Source: Buttiauxella noackiae ATCC 51607
Lineage (GTDB): Bacteria > Pseudomonadota > Gammaproteobacteria > Enterobacterales > Enterobacteriaceae
NCBI RefSeq assembly: GCF_001654865.1
Contig: NZ_LXEO01000067.1
Coordinates: 1 to 42,657, forward strand
Length of the DNA: 42,657 nt
Direction of reading: 5' to 3'
The notes beneath the pieces are model-generated. The model had not been told where the DNA came from and did no database searches. It was given only the letters and a program-made list of their open reading frames with translations. Made by a program: the position numbers and the translations under genes. Shown piece after piece: positions 21,504 through 30,432 of this stretch. Position 1 is the stretch's first letter; the number at the start of each line of letters is the position of its first letter.

Positions 21504-21520
21504 ATTAAGATCGCGTTAAG
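21504..21520 (+). promoter_or_regulatory. Candidate QseB/PmrA-type box between qseB and ygiW
   Basis: Two direct hexamers, ATTAAG and GTTAAG, are separated by five bases, giving an 11-bp repeat like the PmrA box (YTTAAK-N5-YTTAAK) that QseB-type regulators also recognise. The site lies in the divergent qseBC/ygiW promoter region. A looser third copy, GTTAAA, occurs at 21530. Confidence 0.6.
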
Positions 21521-21572
21521 ATCTATCACGTTAAATAGCACTCATGAAATCATTCATAAAAGGAAAATTAAA

Positions 21573-21977
21573 ATGAAAAAAATAGCCGCTATTATGACTA
21601 TTCTCGCTATTACCGCAGCACCTGCACTGGCTGCAAATCAGGGTGGTTTCTCTGATCCGAACGCAGCTCCTGCCACCACACAAACTCAAACCGCAGGCGG
21701 TTTTGTCGGCCCAAGTGGCAGCAACACCACGGCGACTCAGGCCAAGTCACTGTCTGACGATACCTGGGTCACTTTGCGCGGCAAGATTGAGTCACGTATC
21801 GGCGGCGACCATTACATCTTCCGTGATACTTCTGGCACTATTAATGTCGATATCGACCATAAGCGCTGGAACGGCCAGACTATCACTCCGCAAGATACCG
21901 TTGAGATTCAAGGTGAAGTCGATAAGGACTGGAACTCTGTTGAAATCGACGTGAAGCAAATTACCAAAGTAAAATAA
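21573..21977 (+). CDS. ygiW: Periplasmic OB-fold stress protein YgiW
   Basis: This 134-residue protein is of the BOF (bacterial OB-fold) family, like E. coli YgiW (130 residues) and YdeI. It has a clear signal peptide (MKKIAAIMTILAITAAPALA, cut near residue 21), a short Gly/Thr-rich linker, then the OB domain from about residue 55 (WVTLRGKIESRIGGDHYIFR through DTVEIQGEVDKDW). The family is linked to tolerance of peroxide, cadmium and antimicrobial peptides. In E. coli ygiW is co-regulated with QseBC, and the divergent promoter here has a matching QseB-type box. The ribosome site is AAAAGGAAAATT. Confidence 0.94.
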   Translation: MKKIAAIMTILAITAAPALAANQGGFSDPNAAPATTQTQTAGGFVGPSGSNTTATQAKSLSDDTWVTLRGKIESRIGGDHYIFRDTSGTINVDIDHKRWNGQTITPQDTVEIQGEVDKDWNSVEIDVKQITKVK

Positions 21978-21984
21978 CGCCCCG

Positions 21985-22013
21985 AATGAGCCGCAATTTG
22001 CGGCTCATTTCTT
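21985..22013 (+). terminator. Rho-independent terminator after ygiW
   Basis: A perfect 12-bp stem, AATGAGCCGCAA and TTGCGGCTCATT, with a one-base centre is followed by a short T-rich tract. Confidence 0.85.
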
Positions 22014-22096
22014 CCTCCCTTACTTCTCTTAAAGATACGCACTCCTCTGTGACTACGACTGCCAGATAGGTTACTATCGGCGGCAATTACGCCGTT

Positions 22097-22221
22097 TATA
22101 CCCGTCATATTTCAATCTGCATGTGCGTTGGCTGCACTCACTCACCCCAGTCACTTACTCAAGTAAGCTTTTGGGATTACTGAGTTTGCCGTCTTTGTGC
22201 AACGCGAATTATTTAGGGTAT
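22097..22221. repeat. ERIC (IRU) element upstream of parC
   Basis: About 125 bp starting TATACCCGTCAT and ending TTATTTAGGGTAT carry the ERIC core CTCACCCCAGTCACTTACT and AAGTAAGCTT, in the order expected of an intact enterobacterial repetitive intergenic consensus element (about 127 bp). It lies between the ygiW terminator and the parC ribosome site, so it is probably transcribed as part of the parC leader or supplies promoter sequence. Confidence 0.93.
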
Positions 22222-22261
22222 GTGGCAACACTCGGCTCGTCAGTTTGAGGATGAATAATTA

Positions 22262-24532
22262 ATGAGTGATTTAACTCATGATGGTGCAGAACGCCTTGCG
22301 CTGCACGAATTCACGGAAAATGCGTATCTCAACTACTCCATGTACGTCATTATGGACCGCGCCCTGCCGTTCATTGGCGATGGTTTAAAGCCCGTACAGC
22401 GTCGTATCGTCTATGCGATGTCGGAGTTGGGATTAAGCAATAGCGCTAAATTCAAAAAATCTGCCCGTACCGTCGGTGACGTACTGGGTAAATACCATCC
22501 ACACGGCGACAGCGCTTGTTATGAAGCCATGGTATTGATGGCACAACCCTTCTCTTATCGCTACCCGCTGGTTGATGGCCAGGGAAACTGGGGTGCGCCG
22601 GATGATCCGAAATCCTTCGCCGCGATGCGTTATACCGAATCGCGTCTGTCGAAATATGCTGAAGTCCTGCTGGGAGAGTTAGGGCAGGGGACGGTTGATT
22701 ATGTGCCAAACTTTGACGGCACCATGCAGGAGCCAAAAATGCTTCCTGCGCGTCTGCCGAATATCCTGCTAAACGGCACCACCGGCATTGCCGTTGGTAT
22801 GGCAACCGACATCCCTCCGCATAACTTACGTGAAGTAGCGAAAGCGGCAATCACTCTGATTGACCAGCCGAAAACTACGCTTGATGAGTTGCTGGATATT
22901 GTTCAGGGGCCGGATTACCCGACAGAAGCCGAAATCATCACCCCGCGTGAAGAGATCCGCAAAATCTACCAGAACGGCCGTGGCTCTGTGCGTATGCGTG
23001 CGGTGTGGAAAAAAGAAGATGGCGATGTGGTGATCACCGCGTTGCCGCACCAGGTTTCCGGCGCGCGCGTACTTGAACAAATCGCCAACCAAATGCGTGC
23101 TAAAAAACTGCCAATGGTTGAAGACTTGCGCGATGAGTCGAACCACGAAAACCCAACGCGTCTGGTGATTGTTCCCCGTTCTAACCGTATCGACGTAGAG
23201 CAGGTGATGAACCACCTGTTTGCCACCACCGATCTTGAGAAAAGCTATCGCATCAACCTCAATATGATTGGCCTGGACAACCGTCCATCGGTGAAAAACC
23301 TGCTGGAAATTTTGACCGAATGGCTGGTTTATCGTCGTGAAACGGTGCGCCGTCGCCTTAGCTACCGTCTCGAAAAAGTACTCAAACGCCTGCATATCCT
23401 CGAAGGTTTGCTGGTGGCATTCCTCAACATTGATGAAGTGATTCACATCATTCGTACTGAGGATGAGCCGAAGCCGGTGCTTATGTCGCGTTTCGAGTTA
23501 AGCGAAACCCAGGCTGAGTCTATCCTCGAGCTGAAATTACGTCACCTCGCAAAACTCGAAGAGATGAAGATTCGCGGCGAGCAGAGCGAGCTGGAAAAAG
23601 AGCGTGACCAATTGCAGGGCATTCTGGCGTCTGAACGCAAAATGAATACCTTGCTGAAGAAAGAGTTGCAGGCGGATTCAGATGCTTATGGCGACGATCG
23701 TCGTTCACCGCTGCGTGAACGTGGTGAAGCGAAAGCCATGAGCGAGCACGACATGACGCCGTCTGAACCCGTCACTATTGTGCTGTCGCAAATGGGCTGG
23801 GTGCGTAGCGCCAAAGGCCATGATATCGACGCGCAAGGTTTGAATTACAAAGCGGGTGATAGCTTCCTGGGTTGTGCTAAAGGTAAGAGCAACCAGCCGG
23901 TGGCGTTTATCGACTCCACCGGGCGTAGCTACGCTCTCGACCCGATTACGTTGCCGTCAGCGCGCGGGCAGGGCGAACCCCTTACCGGTAAACTGACACC
24001 GCCGCCGGGTGCCGTCGTTGAACACGTATTAATGGCACCGGATGACCAAAAATTACTGATGGCGTCTGATGCAGGCTACGGTTTCGTCTGTACCTTTAAT
24101 GATTTAGTGTCACGTAACCGTGCGGGTAAAACGCTCATCTCATTGCCGGAAAACGCAAAAGTGATGCCGCCGGTAGAGATTTCAAGTGTTGATGACATGC
24201 TGCTGGCAATCACTGCTGCGGGTCGTATGTTGATGTTCCCTGTTGGCGATTTACCGCAGCTTTCTAAAGGGAAAGGGAATAAAATTATCTCTATTCCAAC
24301 TGCTGAAGCAGCAAACGGCGAAGACAAACTGGTTCATCTATTTGTATTGCCGCCGCAAAGCACCGTTACTTTGCACGTCGGCAAGCGCAAAATTAAACTT
24401 CGTCCGGAAGAGCTTCAAAAAATCACTGGTGAGCGTGGTCGTCGCGGCACATTGATGCGTGGTCTACAACGCATTGATCGTGTTGAAGTTGATTCTCCGC
24501 TTCGTGCAAGTGCAGGTGATAGCGAAGAGTAA
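22262..24532 (+). CDS. parC: DNA topoisomerase IV subunit A ParC
   Basis: ParC is the breakage-reunion subunit of topoisomerase IV. It has 756 residues (752 in E. coli; the extra four lie in the N-terminus [12 protein letters not shown]). The active-site Tyr 124 is in [11 protein letters not shown], equal to E. coli Tyr 120. The quinolone-resistance region reads [11 protein letters not shown] with Ser 84 and Glu 88, equal to wild-type Ser 80 and Glu 84, so no common resistance substitution is present there. The C-terminal beta-pinwheel begins near residue 500 and contains several GxGxG-type blades. GAGGATGAATAATTA precedes the ATG. Unusually, ERIC elements flank the gene on both sides. Confidence 0.98.
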   Translation: MSDLTHDGAERLALHEFTENAYLNYSMYVIMDRALPFIGDGLKPVQRRIVYAMSELGLSNSAKFKKSARTVGDVLGKYHPHGDSACYEAMVLMAQPFSYRYPLVDGQGNWGAPDDPKSFAAMRYTESRLSKYAEVLLGELGQGTVDYVPNFDGTMQEPKMLPARLPNILLNGTTGIAVGMATDIPPHNLREVAKAAITLIDQPKTTLDELLDIVQGPDYPTEAEIITPREEIRKIYQNGRGSVRMRAVWKKEDGDVVITALPHQVSGARVLEQIANQMRAKKLPMVEDLRDESNHENPTRLVIVPRSNRIDVEQVMNHLFATTDLEKSYRINLNMIGLDNRPSVKNLLEILTEWLVYRRETVRRRLSYRLEKVLKRLHILEGLLVAFLNIDEVIHIIRTEDEPKPVLMSRFELSETQAESILELKLRHLAKLEEMKIRGEQSELEKERDQLQGILASERKMNTLLKKELQADSDAYGDDRRSPLRERGEAKAMSEHDMTPSEPVTIVLSQMGWVRSAKGHDIDAQGLNYKAGDSFLGCAKGKSNQPVAFIDSTGRSYALDPITLPSARGQGEPLTGKLTPPPGAVVEHVLMAPDDQKLLMASDAGYGFVCTFNDLVSRNRAGKTLISLPENAKVMPPVEISSVDDMLLAITAAGRMLMFPVGDLPQLSKGKGNKIISIPTAEAANGEDKLVHLFVLPPQSTVTLHVGKRKIKLRPEELQKITGERGRRGTLMRGLQRIDRVEVDSPLRASAGDSEE

Positions 24533-24541
24533 TCAAAAAAA

Positions 24542-24561
24542 TGGCGGCTTAAAGGCCGCCA
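24542..24561. terminator. Hairpin after parC
   Basis: The stem TGGCGGC and GCCGCCA with a 6-base loop lies ten bases past the parC stop codon. The poly-A ahead of it makes it a strong terminator on the minus strand. On the parC strand the T-run is poor, so termination there may be partial. Confidence 0.6.
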
Positions 24562-24591
24562 GATTGGTATGTTTTACGCTTAAGCAAGTCG

Positions 24592-24681
24592 TACACCCGT
24601 CATCATTCAAGTTGCAGAGCCCTGACTACCCCCATGCTTACAGTCTGGTGCTTTCCTGCATGGCGAATTATTTAGGGTATA
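24592..24681. repeat. Shortened ERIC element between parC and plsC
   Basis: The ends match ERIC (TACACCCGTCATCATTCAAGTTGCAG at the left, by position, and GCGAATTATTTAGGGTATA at the right), but the centre is short and diverged, giving about 90 bp instead of 127. This looks like an internally deleted copy. Its right end supplies TATACT (24678-24683), a candidate -10 element for plsC. Confidence 0.82.
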
Positions 24682-24712
24682 CTTGTCAGCGCTTTTGGCT
24701 TTTGAGGTTGTT

Positions 24713-25468
24713 ATGCTATCCATCGTACGTTTTATTATCGTTATAATTTATTGCATCCTGGTGAGCATTTTTGGCTGTATTTATTGCCTGTTCAGCCCAC
24801 GTAACCCGCGCCACGTTGCAACTTTTGGCCATCTGTTTGGGCGCCTGGCACCGGTATTCGGTTTGAAAGTCGAAACCCGTTTACCGAAAGGTCATGAAAA
24901 TCACCCGACGGCGATTTATATCTGTAACCACCAGAATAATTTCGACATGGTCACTGCTGCGAATATCGTGCAGCCACCGACAGTTACTGTTGGTAAAAAG
25001 AGCCTGCTGTGGATTCCATTTTTTGGCCAAATCTATTGGCTGACTGGAAATATGCTTATCGACCGTGATAATCGCGCCAAAGCTCTCAGCACCATTTCCC
25101 AGGTTGTGGCACAAATTCAGAAACGTAAAATATCGGTCTGGATGTTTCCTGAAGGCACGCGTAGCCGTGGTCGTGGCCTGTTACCGTTCAAAACCGGCGC
25201 TTTCCATGCCGCAATTGCTGCGGGCGTCCCAATTATTCCGGTGTGTGTTTCCAATACCAGTAATAAAATTAAGCTAAACCGTTGGAATAACGGTTTGGTG
25301 ATTGTCGAAATGCTGGAGCCAATTGATATCAGTGGTTATGGCAAAGATCAGGCGCGTAAACTCGCTACGCATTGCCGCGATATCATGAGGGAAAAAATCG
25401 CCGAATTAGATAAAGAAGTCGCGGAGCGTGAAGCCTCCGGCCGAGTTGAGAAAAAGCAGGCGAATTAA
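24713..25468 (+). CDS. plsC: 1-acyl-sn-glycerol-3-phosphate acyltransferase PlsC
   Basis: PlsC transfers an acyl chain to lysophosphatidic acid to give phosphatidic acid, the second step of phospholipid synthesis, at the inner membrane. The product has 251 residues (245 in E. coli). It has an N-terminal hydrophobic anchor (about residues 5-27), the acyltransferase motif NHQNNFD with His 73 and Asp 78, the second motif FPEGTRSRG near residue 146, and VPIIPV near residue 177. The ATG at 24713 has GAGG upstream. The frame is open back to a TTG at 24683 inside the ERIC end, which is unlikely to be used. Confidence 0.96.
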   Translation: MLSIVRFIIVIIYCILVSIFGCIYCLFSPRNPRHVATFGHLFGRLAPVFGLKVETRLPKGHENHPTAIYICNHQNNFDMVTAANIVQPPTVTVGKKSLLWIPFFGQIYWLTGNMLIDRDNRAKALSTISQVVAQIQKRKISVWMFPEGTRSRGRGLLPFKTGAFHAAIAAGVPIIPVCVSNTSNKIKLNRWNNGLVIVEMLEPIDISGYGKDQARKLATHCRDIMREKIAELDKEVAEREASGRVEKKQAN

Positions 25469-25563
25469 TCATTTTTATACCCCTGTAATTAGATGTATGA
25501 CGGGGATATTTTGGCGGCACGTCTTGTGCCGCACCACGTTAGTCAGTTTCACATGGAGTTAAT

Positions 25564-26976
25564 ATGTCACTCAGTCGGCGTCAGTTTATCCAGGCATCAG
25601 GAGTCGCACTTTGTGCAGGCTCGGTGCCACTGAGGGCAAACGCAGCAGGGCTGCAGCAACCTTTACCCGTACCGCCGTTATTAGAATCTCGTCGTGGTCA
25701 GCCTTTGTTCCTGACCTTACAGCGCGCGCACTGGTCATTTACCGGCGGTGCTAAAGCGCCGGTCTGGGGTTTGAACGGACGTTATCTCGGGCCGACCATT
25801 CGGGTATGGAGCGGTGATGACGTGAAGATGATTTACAGCAATCGTCTACAAGAAAATATCGCTATGACGATTGCCGGTTTACAGGTTCCAGGCCCGCTTA
25901 TGGGCGGTGCTGCACGTATGATGCAACCCAATGTGGATTGGGCCCCGGTTCTGCCTATTCGCCAGCAAGCAGCGACGCTTTGGTATCATGCCAACACGCC
26001 TAACCGTACCGCAAAGCAGGTTTACAATGGCCTTGCGGGCATGTGGCTGATTGAAGATGAAGTGAGTAAGTCGCTGCCGATTCCTAACCACTATGGCGTC
26101 GATGACTTCCCGGTCATTATTCAGGATAAGCGCCTCGATAACTTTGGTGCGCCTGAATATGAAGAACCGGGCAATGGTGGATTTGTGGGCGACACATTGT
26201 TGGTGAATGGTGTGCAGGGGCCATATGTTGAGGTCTCTCGCGGTTGGGTGCGTTTGCGTTTGCTGAACGCTTCTAACTCGCGCCGCTATTTGCTGCAAAT
26301 GAGCGATGGCCGCGCGATGCACGTGATTTCCAGTGACCAGGGTTTCCTACCAGCACCGGTTTCCGTGAAGCAACTTTCACTGGCTCCGGGGGAACGCCGT
26401 GAGATTCTGGTGGATATGAGTGACGGCAAAGAAGTGTCGATAACCTGCGGTGAAGCTGCCGGTATCATGGATAGAATCCGTGGCTTCTTCGAGCCGTCGA
26501 GCATTCTTATTTCCACGTTGGTTCTCACGTTGCGTGCCACCGGCCTGCTGCCGTTAGTGACTGATACATTACCAATGCGTCTGCTGCCGGATGAGATTAT
26601 CAATGGCAACCCGGCGCGTAGCCGTGAAATTACACTCGGCGAAGATCCTGGCATTAACGGTCAGCTATGGGATATGAAACGCATTGATATTCAGACTCAG
26701 CAAGGCACCTGGGAGCGCTGGACTGTGCGTTCCGATATGCCCCAATCCTTCCATATTGAAGGTGTGAGTTTCCTGATTAAAAACGTCAATGGCGCAGCAC
26801 CATTTGGTGAAGACCGCGGCTGGAAAGACACGGTTTGGGTTGATGGGCAGGTCGAGTTACTGGTCTATTTTGGTCAGCCTTCCTGGGAACATTTCCCATT
26901 CTTGTATACAAGTCAGACGCTTGAAATGGCGGACCGTGGATCTATCGGGCAGGTGCTGGTGCAGCCTGCGCCATAA
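25564..26976 (+). CDS. ftsP: Cell division protein FtsP (SufI)
   Basis: At 470 residues, the E. coli length, FtsP is a Tat-exported periplasmic divisome-stabilising protein with a multicopper-oxidase fold but without copper sites. The N-terminus carries the twin-arginine signal SRRQFIQASG at residues 4-13, followed by a hydrophobic stretch cut near ANA. Three cupredoxin domains follow. Where oxidases have HWHG-type copper ligands, this protein has WYHANTP and SFHIEGV-type remnants, consistent with loss of redox function. It follows plsC by about 95 bases, as in E. coli, and ends at a perfect terminator. Confidence 0.95.
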   Translation: MSLSRRQFIQASGVALCAGSVPLRANAAGLQQPLPVPPLLESRRGQPLFLTLQRAHWSFTGGAKAPVWGLNGRYLGPTIRVWSGDDVKMIYSNRLQENIAMTIAGLQVPGPLMGGAARMMQPNVDWAPVLPIRQQAATLWYHANTPNRTAKQVYNGLAGMWLIEDEVSKSLPIPNHYGVDDFPVIIQDKRLDNFGAPEYEEPGNGGFVGDTLLVNGVQGPYVEVSRGWVRLRLLNASNSRRYLLQMSDGRAMHVISSDQGFLPAPVSVKQLSLAPGERREILVDMSDGKEVSITCGEAAGIMDRIRGFFEPSSILISTLVLTLRATGLLPLVTDTLPMRLLPDEIINGNPARSREITLGEDPGINGQLWDMKRIDIQTQQGTWERWTVRSDMPQSFHIEGVSFLIKNVNGAAPFGEDRGWKDTVWVDGQVELLVYFGQPSWEHFPFLYTSQTLEMADRGSIGQVLVQPAP

Positions 26977-26983
26977 ACCATTT

Positions 26984-27017
26984 AGGCCCTTTCCATCAGT
27001 GAAAGGGCCTTAGATTT
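26984..27017 (+). terminator. Rho-independent terminator after ftsP
   Basis: A perfect 10-bp stem, AGGCCCTTTC and GAAAGGGCCT, with a 7-base loop is followed by a T-rich tail. Confidence 0.87.
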
Positions 27018-27116
27018 TAACACGGCAATAACACTTCATTTTTGAACCCATACCAGCGTATAATCGCCGGCTTTGGTTATTTTTAAATCATTTTTTATTC
27101 ATTTTTCGGAAGCATT

Positions 27117-29384
27117 ATGAGCTCTATTAGCTTGATCCAGCCCGATCGCGAACTCTTTTCGTGGCCACAATACTGGGCTGCCTGTTTCGGCCCGGCACCA
27201 TTTTTACCCATGTCACGTAAGGAAATGGACGAGTTAGGTTGGGATAGCTGCGACATCATTCTGGTTACCGGAGATGCCTACGTTGACCATCCAAGTTTCG
27301 GTATGGCGATCTGTGGCCGTATGTTGGAAGCCCAGGGTTTCCGCGTGGGCATCATTGCTCAACCGGACTGGAACACCAAAGAAGACTTCATGCGCCTTGG
27401 CAAACCGAATCTGTTTTTCGGTGTGACTGCTGGCAACATGGACTCCATGATCAACCGCTACACCGCGGACCGCAAGCTGCGCCATGACGATGCGTACACG
27501 CCAGATAACGTGGCAGGTAAACGCCCGGATCGCGCATCACTTGCTTACACCCAGCGTTGTAAAGAAGCCTGGCGCGATGTGCCTGTTATTCTTGGTGGCA
27601 TTGAAGCGAGCCTGCGCCGTACCGCGCATTACGATTACTGGTCTGATACCGTTCGTCGTTCAATCCTGGTCGATGCTAAAGCCGATATGCTCATTTTTGG
27701 CAACGGCGAGCGCCCTTTGGTAGAAGTAGCTCACCGCCTGGCAATGGGTGAGAAAATCGACCAAATCTGCGACGTGCGTAACACCGCTATGATGCGTAAA
27801 GAAGCGATGCCGGGCTGGTCTGGTGTGGATTCTACGCGTCTGGATATGCCTGGCCGTATTGACCCGATTCCACACCCTTACGGCGAAGATTTGCCGTGTG
27901 CAGAAACCGGTAAGCCGGATAAGCCAATTAACGAAGCGCAGGCTATCGTGGTTAAGCCTGCACCGATGAAGCCGTGGGAAAAAACCTACGTGTTGCTGCC
28001 GTCCTTTGAAAAAGTCAAAAACGACAAAGTGCTATATGCGCATGCCTCACGTATTTTGCACCATGAAACCAACCCAGGTTGTGCTCGTGCGTTGATGCAA
28101 AAACACGGTGACCGTTATATCTGGATTAACCCGCCAGCCATCCCGCTTTCCACTGAAGAGATGGACAGTGTGTTCGCACTGCCTTACAAGCGCGTTCCGC
28201 ATCCTGCCTATGGCAAGGCGCGTATCCCTGCTTATGAGATGATTCGTTTCTCGGTGAACATCATGCGTGGTTGCTTTGGTGGCTGTTCATTCTGTTCTAT
28301 TACCGAACACGAAGGTCGTATCATCCAGAGCCGTTCCGAAGATTCGATCATCAGCGAAATTGAAGCGATGCGCGATACCGTTCCAGGCTTCACTGGCGTG
28401 GTTTCGGATCTCGGTGGCCCGACCGCTAATATGTATATGCTGCGCTGTAAGTCACCACGTGCGGAACAGACTTGCCGCCGCTTGTCTTGCGTCTATCCGG
28501 ATATTTGCCCGCACATGGACACCAACCATGAGCCGACGATCAACTTGTATCGCCGCGCCCGTGAGATTAAAGGCGTTAAGAAGATCCTGATCGCATCCGG
28601 TGTTCGCTACGATATCGCGGTAGAAGATCCACGTTATATCAAAGAGCTGGCGACGCACCACGTTGGCGGTTATCTGAAGATTGCCCCGGAACATACCGAA
28701 GAAGGGCCGCTTTCTAAGATGATGAAGCCGGGTATGGGCAGTTATCAGCGCTTTAAAGAGCTGTTTGATACTTATTCTAAACAGGCAGGTAAAGAGCAGT
28801 ACCTGATTCCTTACTTTATCTCTGCGCACCCTGGTACGCGTGATGAAGACATGGTGAATCTGGCACTGTGGCTGAAGAAAAACCGCTTCCGTTTGGATCA
28901 GGTGCAGAACTTTTATCCGTCACCGCTCGCAAACTCGACCACCATGTATTACACCGGTAAGAACCCGTTGGGTAAGATTGGCTATAAGAGTGAAGATGTA
29001 GTGGTGCCGAAAGGTGACCGTCAGCGCCGCCTGCACAAAGCGCTGCTGCGTTATCATGATCCTGCCAACTGGCCGTTGATTCGTGAAGCACTGGAAGCGA
29101 TGGGTAAAAAGCACCTGATTGGTGGCCGTCGTGAGTGCCTGGTGCCTTCGCCAACGATTGAAGAGATGCGTGAAGCGCGTCGTTATAACCGTGGTGCGCG
29201 CCCAGCATTGACGAAACATACGCCAATGACACATCAGCGTCGTGCACCTGCTGATGCTAAAGCAGTTGCTGGTGCGAAACCTGCTGCTGGTTCGAAACCT
29301 AATGCTGGTGCGAAAGCGTCTACAGGTGCAAGACCTGCACCTAAAGTTGTATCGAAGCCTACAAGTCGGAAGCGCCCAGCTTAA
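27117..29384 (+). CDS. ygiQ: Radical SAM protein YgiQ
   Basis: This 755-residue member of the UPF0313 radical SAM family (E. coli YgiQ is about 739) has the cluster-binding CFGGCSFC at Cys 386, 390 and 393. It also has an N-terminal cobalamin-binding-like region ([15 protein letters not shown] near residue 50) and a C-terminal DUF3362-type region. The reaction is unknown. The last 40 residues are a low-complexity basic tail made of four 6-residue tandem repeats (nucleotides 29265-29336), probably disordered and possibly variable between strains. It is monocistronic, followed by an inverted repeat and a REP. Confidence 0.93.
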   Translation: MSSISLIQPDRELFSWPQYWAACFGPAPFLPMSRKEMDELGWDSCDIILVTGDAYVDHPSFGMAICGRMLEAQGFRVGIIAQPDWNTKEDFMRLGKPNLFFGVTAGNMDSMINRYTADRKLRHDDAYTPDNVAGKRPDRASLAYTQRCKEAWRDVPVILGGIEASLRRTAHYDYWSDTVRRSILVDAKADMLIFGNGERPLVEVAHRLAMGEKIDQICDVRNTAMMRKEAMPGWSGVDSTRLDMPGRIDPIPHPYGEDLPCAETGKPDKPINEAQAIVVKPAPMKPWEKTYVLLPSFEKVKNDKVLYAHASRILHHETNPGCARALMQKHGDRYIWINPPAIPLSTEEMDSVFALPYKRVPHPAYGKARIPAYEMIRFSVNIMRGCFGGCSFCSITEHEGRIIQSRSEDSIISEIEAMRDTVPGFTGVVSDLGGPTANMYMLRCKSPRAEQTCRRLSCVYPDICPHMDTNHEPTINLYRRAREIKGVKKILIASGVRYDIAVEDPRYIKELATHHVGGYLKIAPEHTEEGPLSKMMKPGMGSYQRFKELFDTYSKQAGKEQYLIPYFISAHPGTRDEDMVNLALWLKKNRFRLDQVQNFYPSPLANSTTMYYTGKNPLGKIGYKSEDVVVPKGDRQRRLHKALLRYHDPANWPLIREALEAMGKKHLIGGRRECLVPSPTIEEMREARRYNRGARPALTKHTPMTHQRRAPADAKAVAGAKPAAGSKPNAGAKASTGARPAPKVVSKPTSRKRPA
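29265..29336 (+). repeat. Four 18-bp in-frame tandem repeats in the ygiQ tail
   Basis: Four diverged 18-bp units encode [18 protein letters not shown] and STGARP. In-frame repeats of this sort change copy number by slippage without breaking the frame. Confidence 0.8.
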
Positions 29385-29399
29385 CGATTGTTGTAAAAC

Positions 29400-29452
29400 A
29401 GCGGTAGGGCGGATGTCGTGAACCACATCAGCACTACCGCTACAATATTTTT
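29400..29452 (+). terminator. Inverted repeat and probable terminator after ygiQ
   Basis: AGCGGTAG (29400-29407) pairs with CTACCGCT (29434-29441) around an inner GATGT/ACATC stem. An AT-rich tract with five Ts follows near 29448-29452. It sits just before a REP element. Confidence 0.65.
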
Positions 29453-29453
29453 C

Positions 29454-29484
29454 GTAGGTCGGATAAGCGTAAGCGCCATCCGAC
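29454..29484. repeat. REP (palindromic unit) element between ygiQ and dkgA
   Basis: GTAGGTCGGATAAGCG, a short loop, then GCGCCATCCGAC form the REP/PU consensus hairpin of enterobacteria. It lies between the convergent ygiQ and dkgA genes, where E. coli has yqhG and yqhH. Confidence 0.85.
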
Positions 29485-29498
29485 ACTATGAAACAGTT

Positions 29499-30326
29499 TT
29501 ACGAGCCAAACACATCAGGGTCTGGTCCCAGACGCTTATGACTATCCAGCTTCGCAATCTCGCTTAACTCGTCTTTATCAAGACGGAAATCAAACACGTC
29601 AAAGTTCTCAGCAATGCGCGATGGTGTGACCGATTTCGGGATCACAACCAGCCCACTATCCAGATGCCAGCGAATGACAATCTGTGCCGGGGTTTTGCCA
29701 TATTTATCGGCCAGGTCGCGGATGATTTTCTTATCAAACACACCCTCACCGCCCTGAGCCAGTGGGCTCCAGGATTCGGTCTGAATTTTGTGTGTCGCAT
29801 TCCAGGCATGAAGCTGGCGTTGTTGCAGTAATGGATGGAGTTCAATCTGGTTGATAACCGGTGAGACGCCCGTTTCATCAATCAACCGCTGGAGATGGTT
29901 GAGTTGGAAATTGCAAACACCGATGCTTTTGACCAGCCCCTGCTTTTGCAACTCAATCATGCCTTTCCAGGCTTCAACATAATGATCTTTGCTTGGCACC
30001 GGCCAGTGCATCAAATACAGATCGACGTAATCGAGCTGTAATTTCTCAAGGCTATCTTCTAATGCCTGACGCGGCCTCTGCTGGTCGTCATTCCACAGTT
30101 TGGTGGTGATAAACAGTTCATCGCGCGGGATACTGGCCTGTTTTAGCGCATTACCCACGCCGTCTTCGTTCTTGTACGCGGCGGCGGTATCAATAGATCG
30201 ATAGCCGACCTCCAGCGCTTTATCGATTGCAATTTGAACCTGGTCGTTGCTGGCTTGCCAGACGCCGAGGCCTAACTGCGGCATCACATTCCCGTCCTGG
30301 AGCTTGATTATGGTTGGGTTTGCCAT
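29499..30326 (-). CDS. dkgA: 2,5-diketo-D-gluconate / methylglyoxal reductase DkgA
   Basis: This NADPH-dependent aldo-keto reductase (AKR5C type) has 275 residues, the E. coli length. It reduces 2,5-diketo-D-gluconate and detoxifies methylglyoxal and furfural-type aldehydes. The catalytic tetrad is visible: Asp in YRSIDTAAAYKNE near residue 46, Tyr in the same segment, Lys in TTKLWNDD near residue 75 and His in YLMHWPVP near residue 108. The cofactor site IPKSVTPSRIAEN lies near residue 228. The ATG at 30326 has a near-ideal AAGGAGG upstream; a longer frame to 30383 runs through a palindrome and is not used. It is the second gene of yqhD-dkgA. Confidence 0.96.
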   Translation of the reverse strand: MANPTIIKLQDGNVMPQLGLGVWQASNDQVQIAIDKALEVGYRSIDTAAAYKNEDGVGNALKQASIPRDELFITTKLWNDDQQRPRQALEDSLEKLQLDYVDLYLMHWPVPSKDHYVEAWKGMIELQKQGLVKSIGVCNFQLNHLQRLIDETGVSPVINQIELHPLLQQRQLHAWNATHKIQTESWSPLAQGGEGVFDKKIIRDLADKYGKTPAQIVIRWHLDSGLVVIPKSVTPSRIAENFDVFDFRLDKDELSEIAKLDSHKRLGPDPDVFGS

Positions 30327-30353
30327 GTATTCCTCCTTAATCAAATGATACGA

Positions 30354-30370
30354 CTGGGGCCAGGCCCCAG
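30354..30370 (-). other. GC-rich palindromic hairpin between yqhD and dkgA
   Basis: CTGGGGCC and GGCCCCAG form a perfect 8-bp palindrome around one base. No T-run follows on the transcribed strand. It may stabilise the yqhD message or uncouple expression of the two genes. Confidence 0.7.
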
Positions 30371-30432
30371 CGTAATAATGCATTTAAGTCTGGACCAAAT
30401 ACTCAGAAACGTGAAAAAAATGGCTAAATTAC

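Noticed and set aside
25485-25530. TATACCCCTGT...ACGGGGATAT near the plsC 3' end as another ERIC fragment
   Set aside because: Only the end-like TATACCC is shared; the core ERIC sequence is absent.
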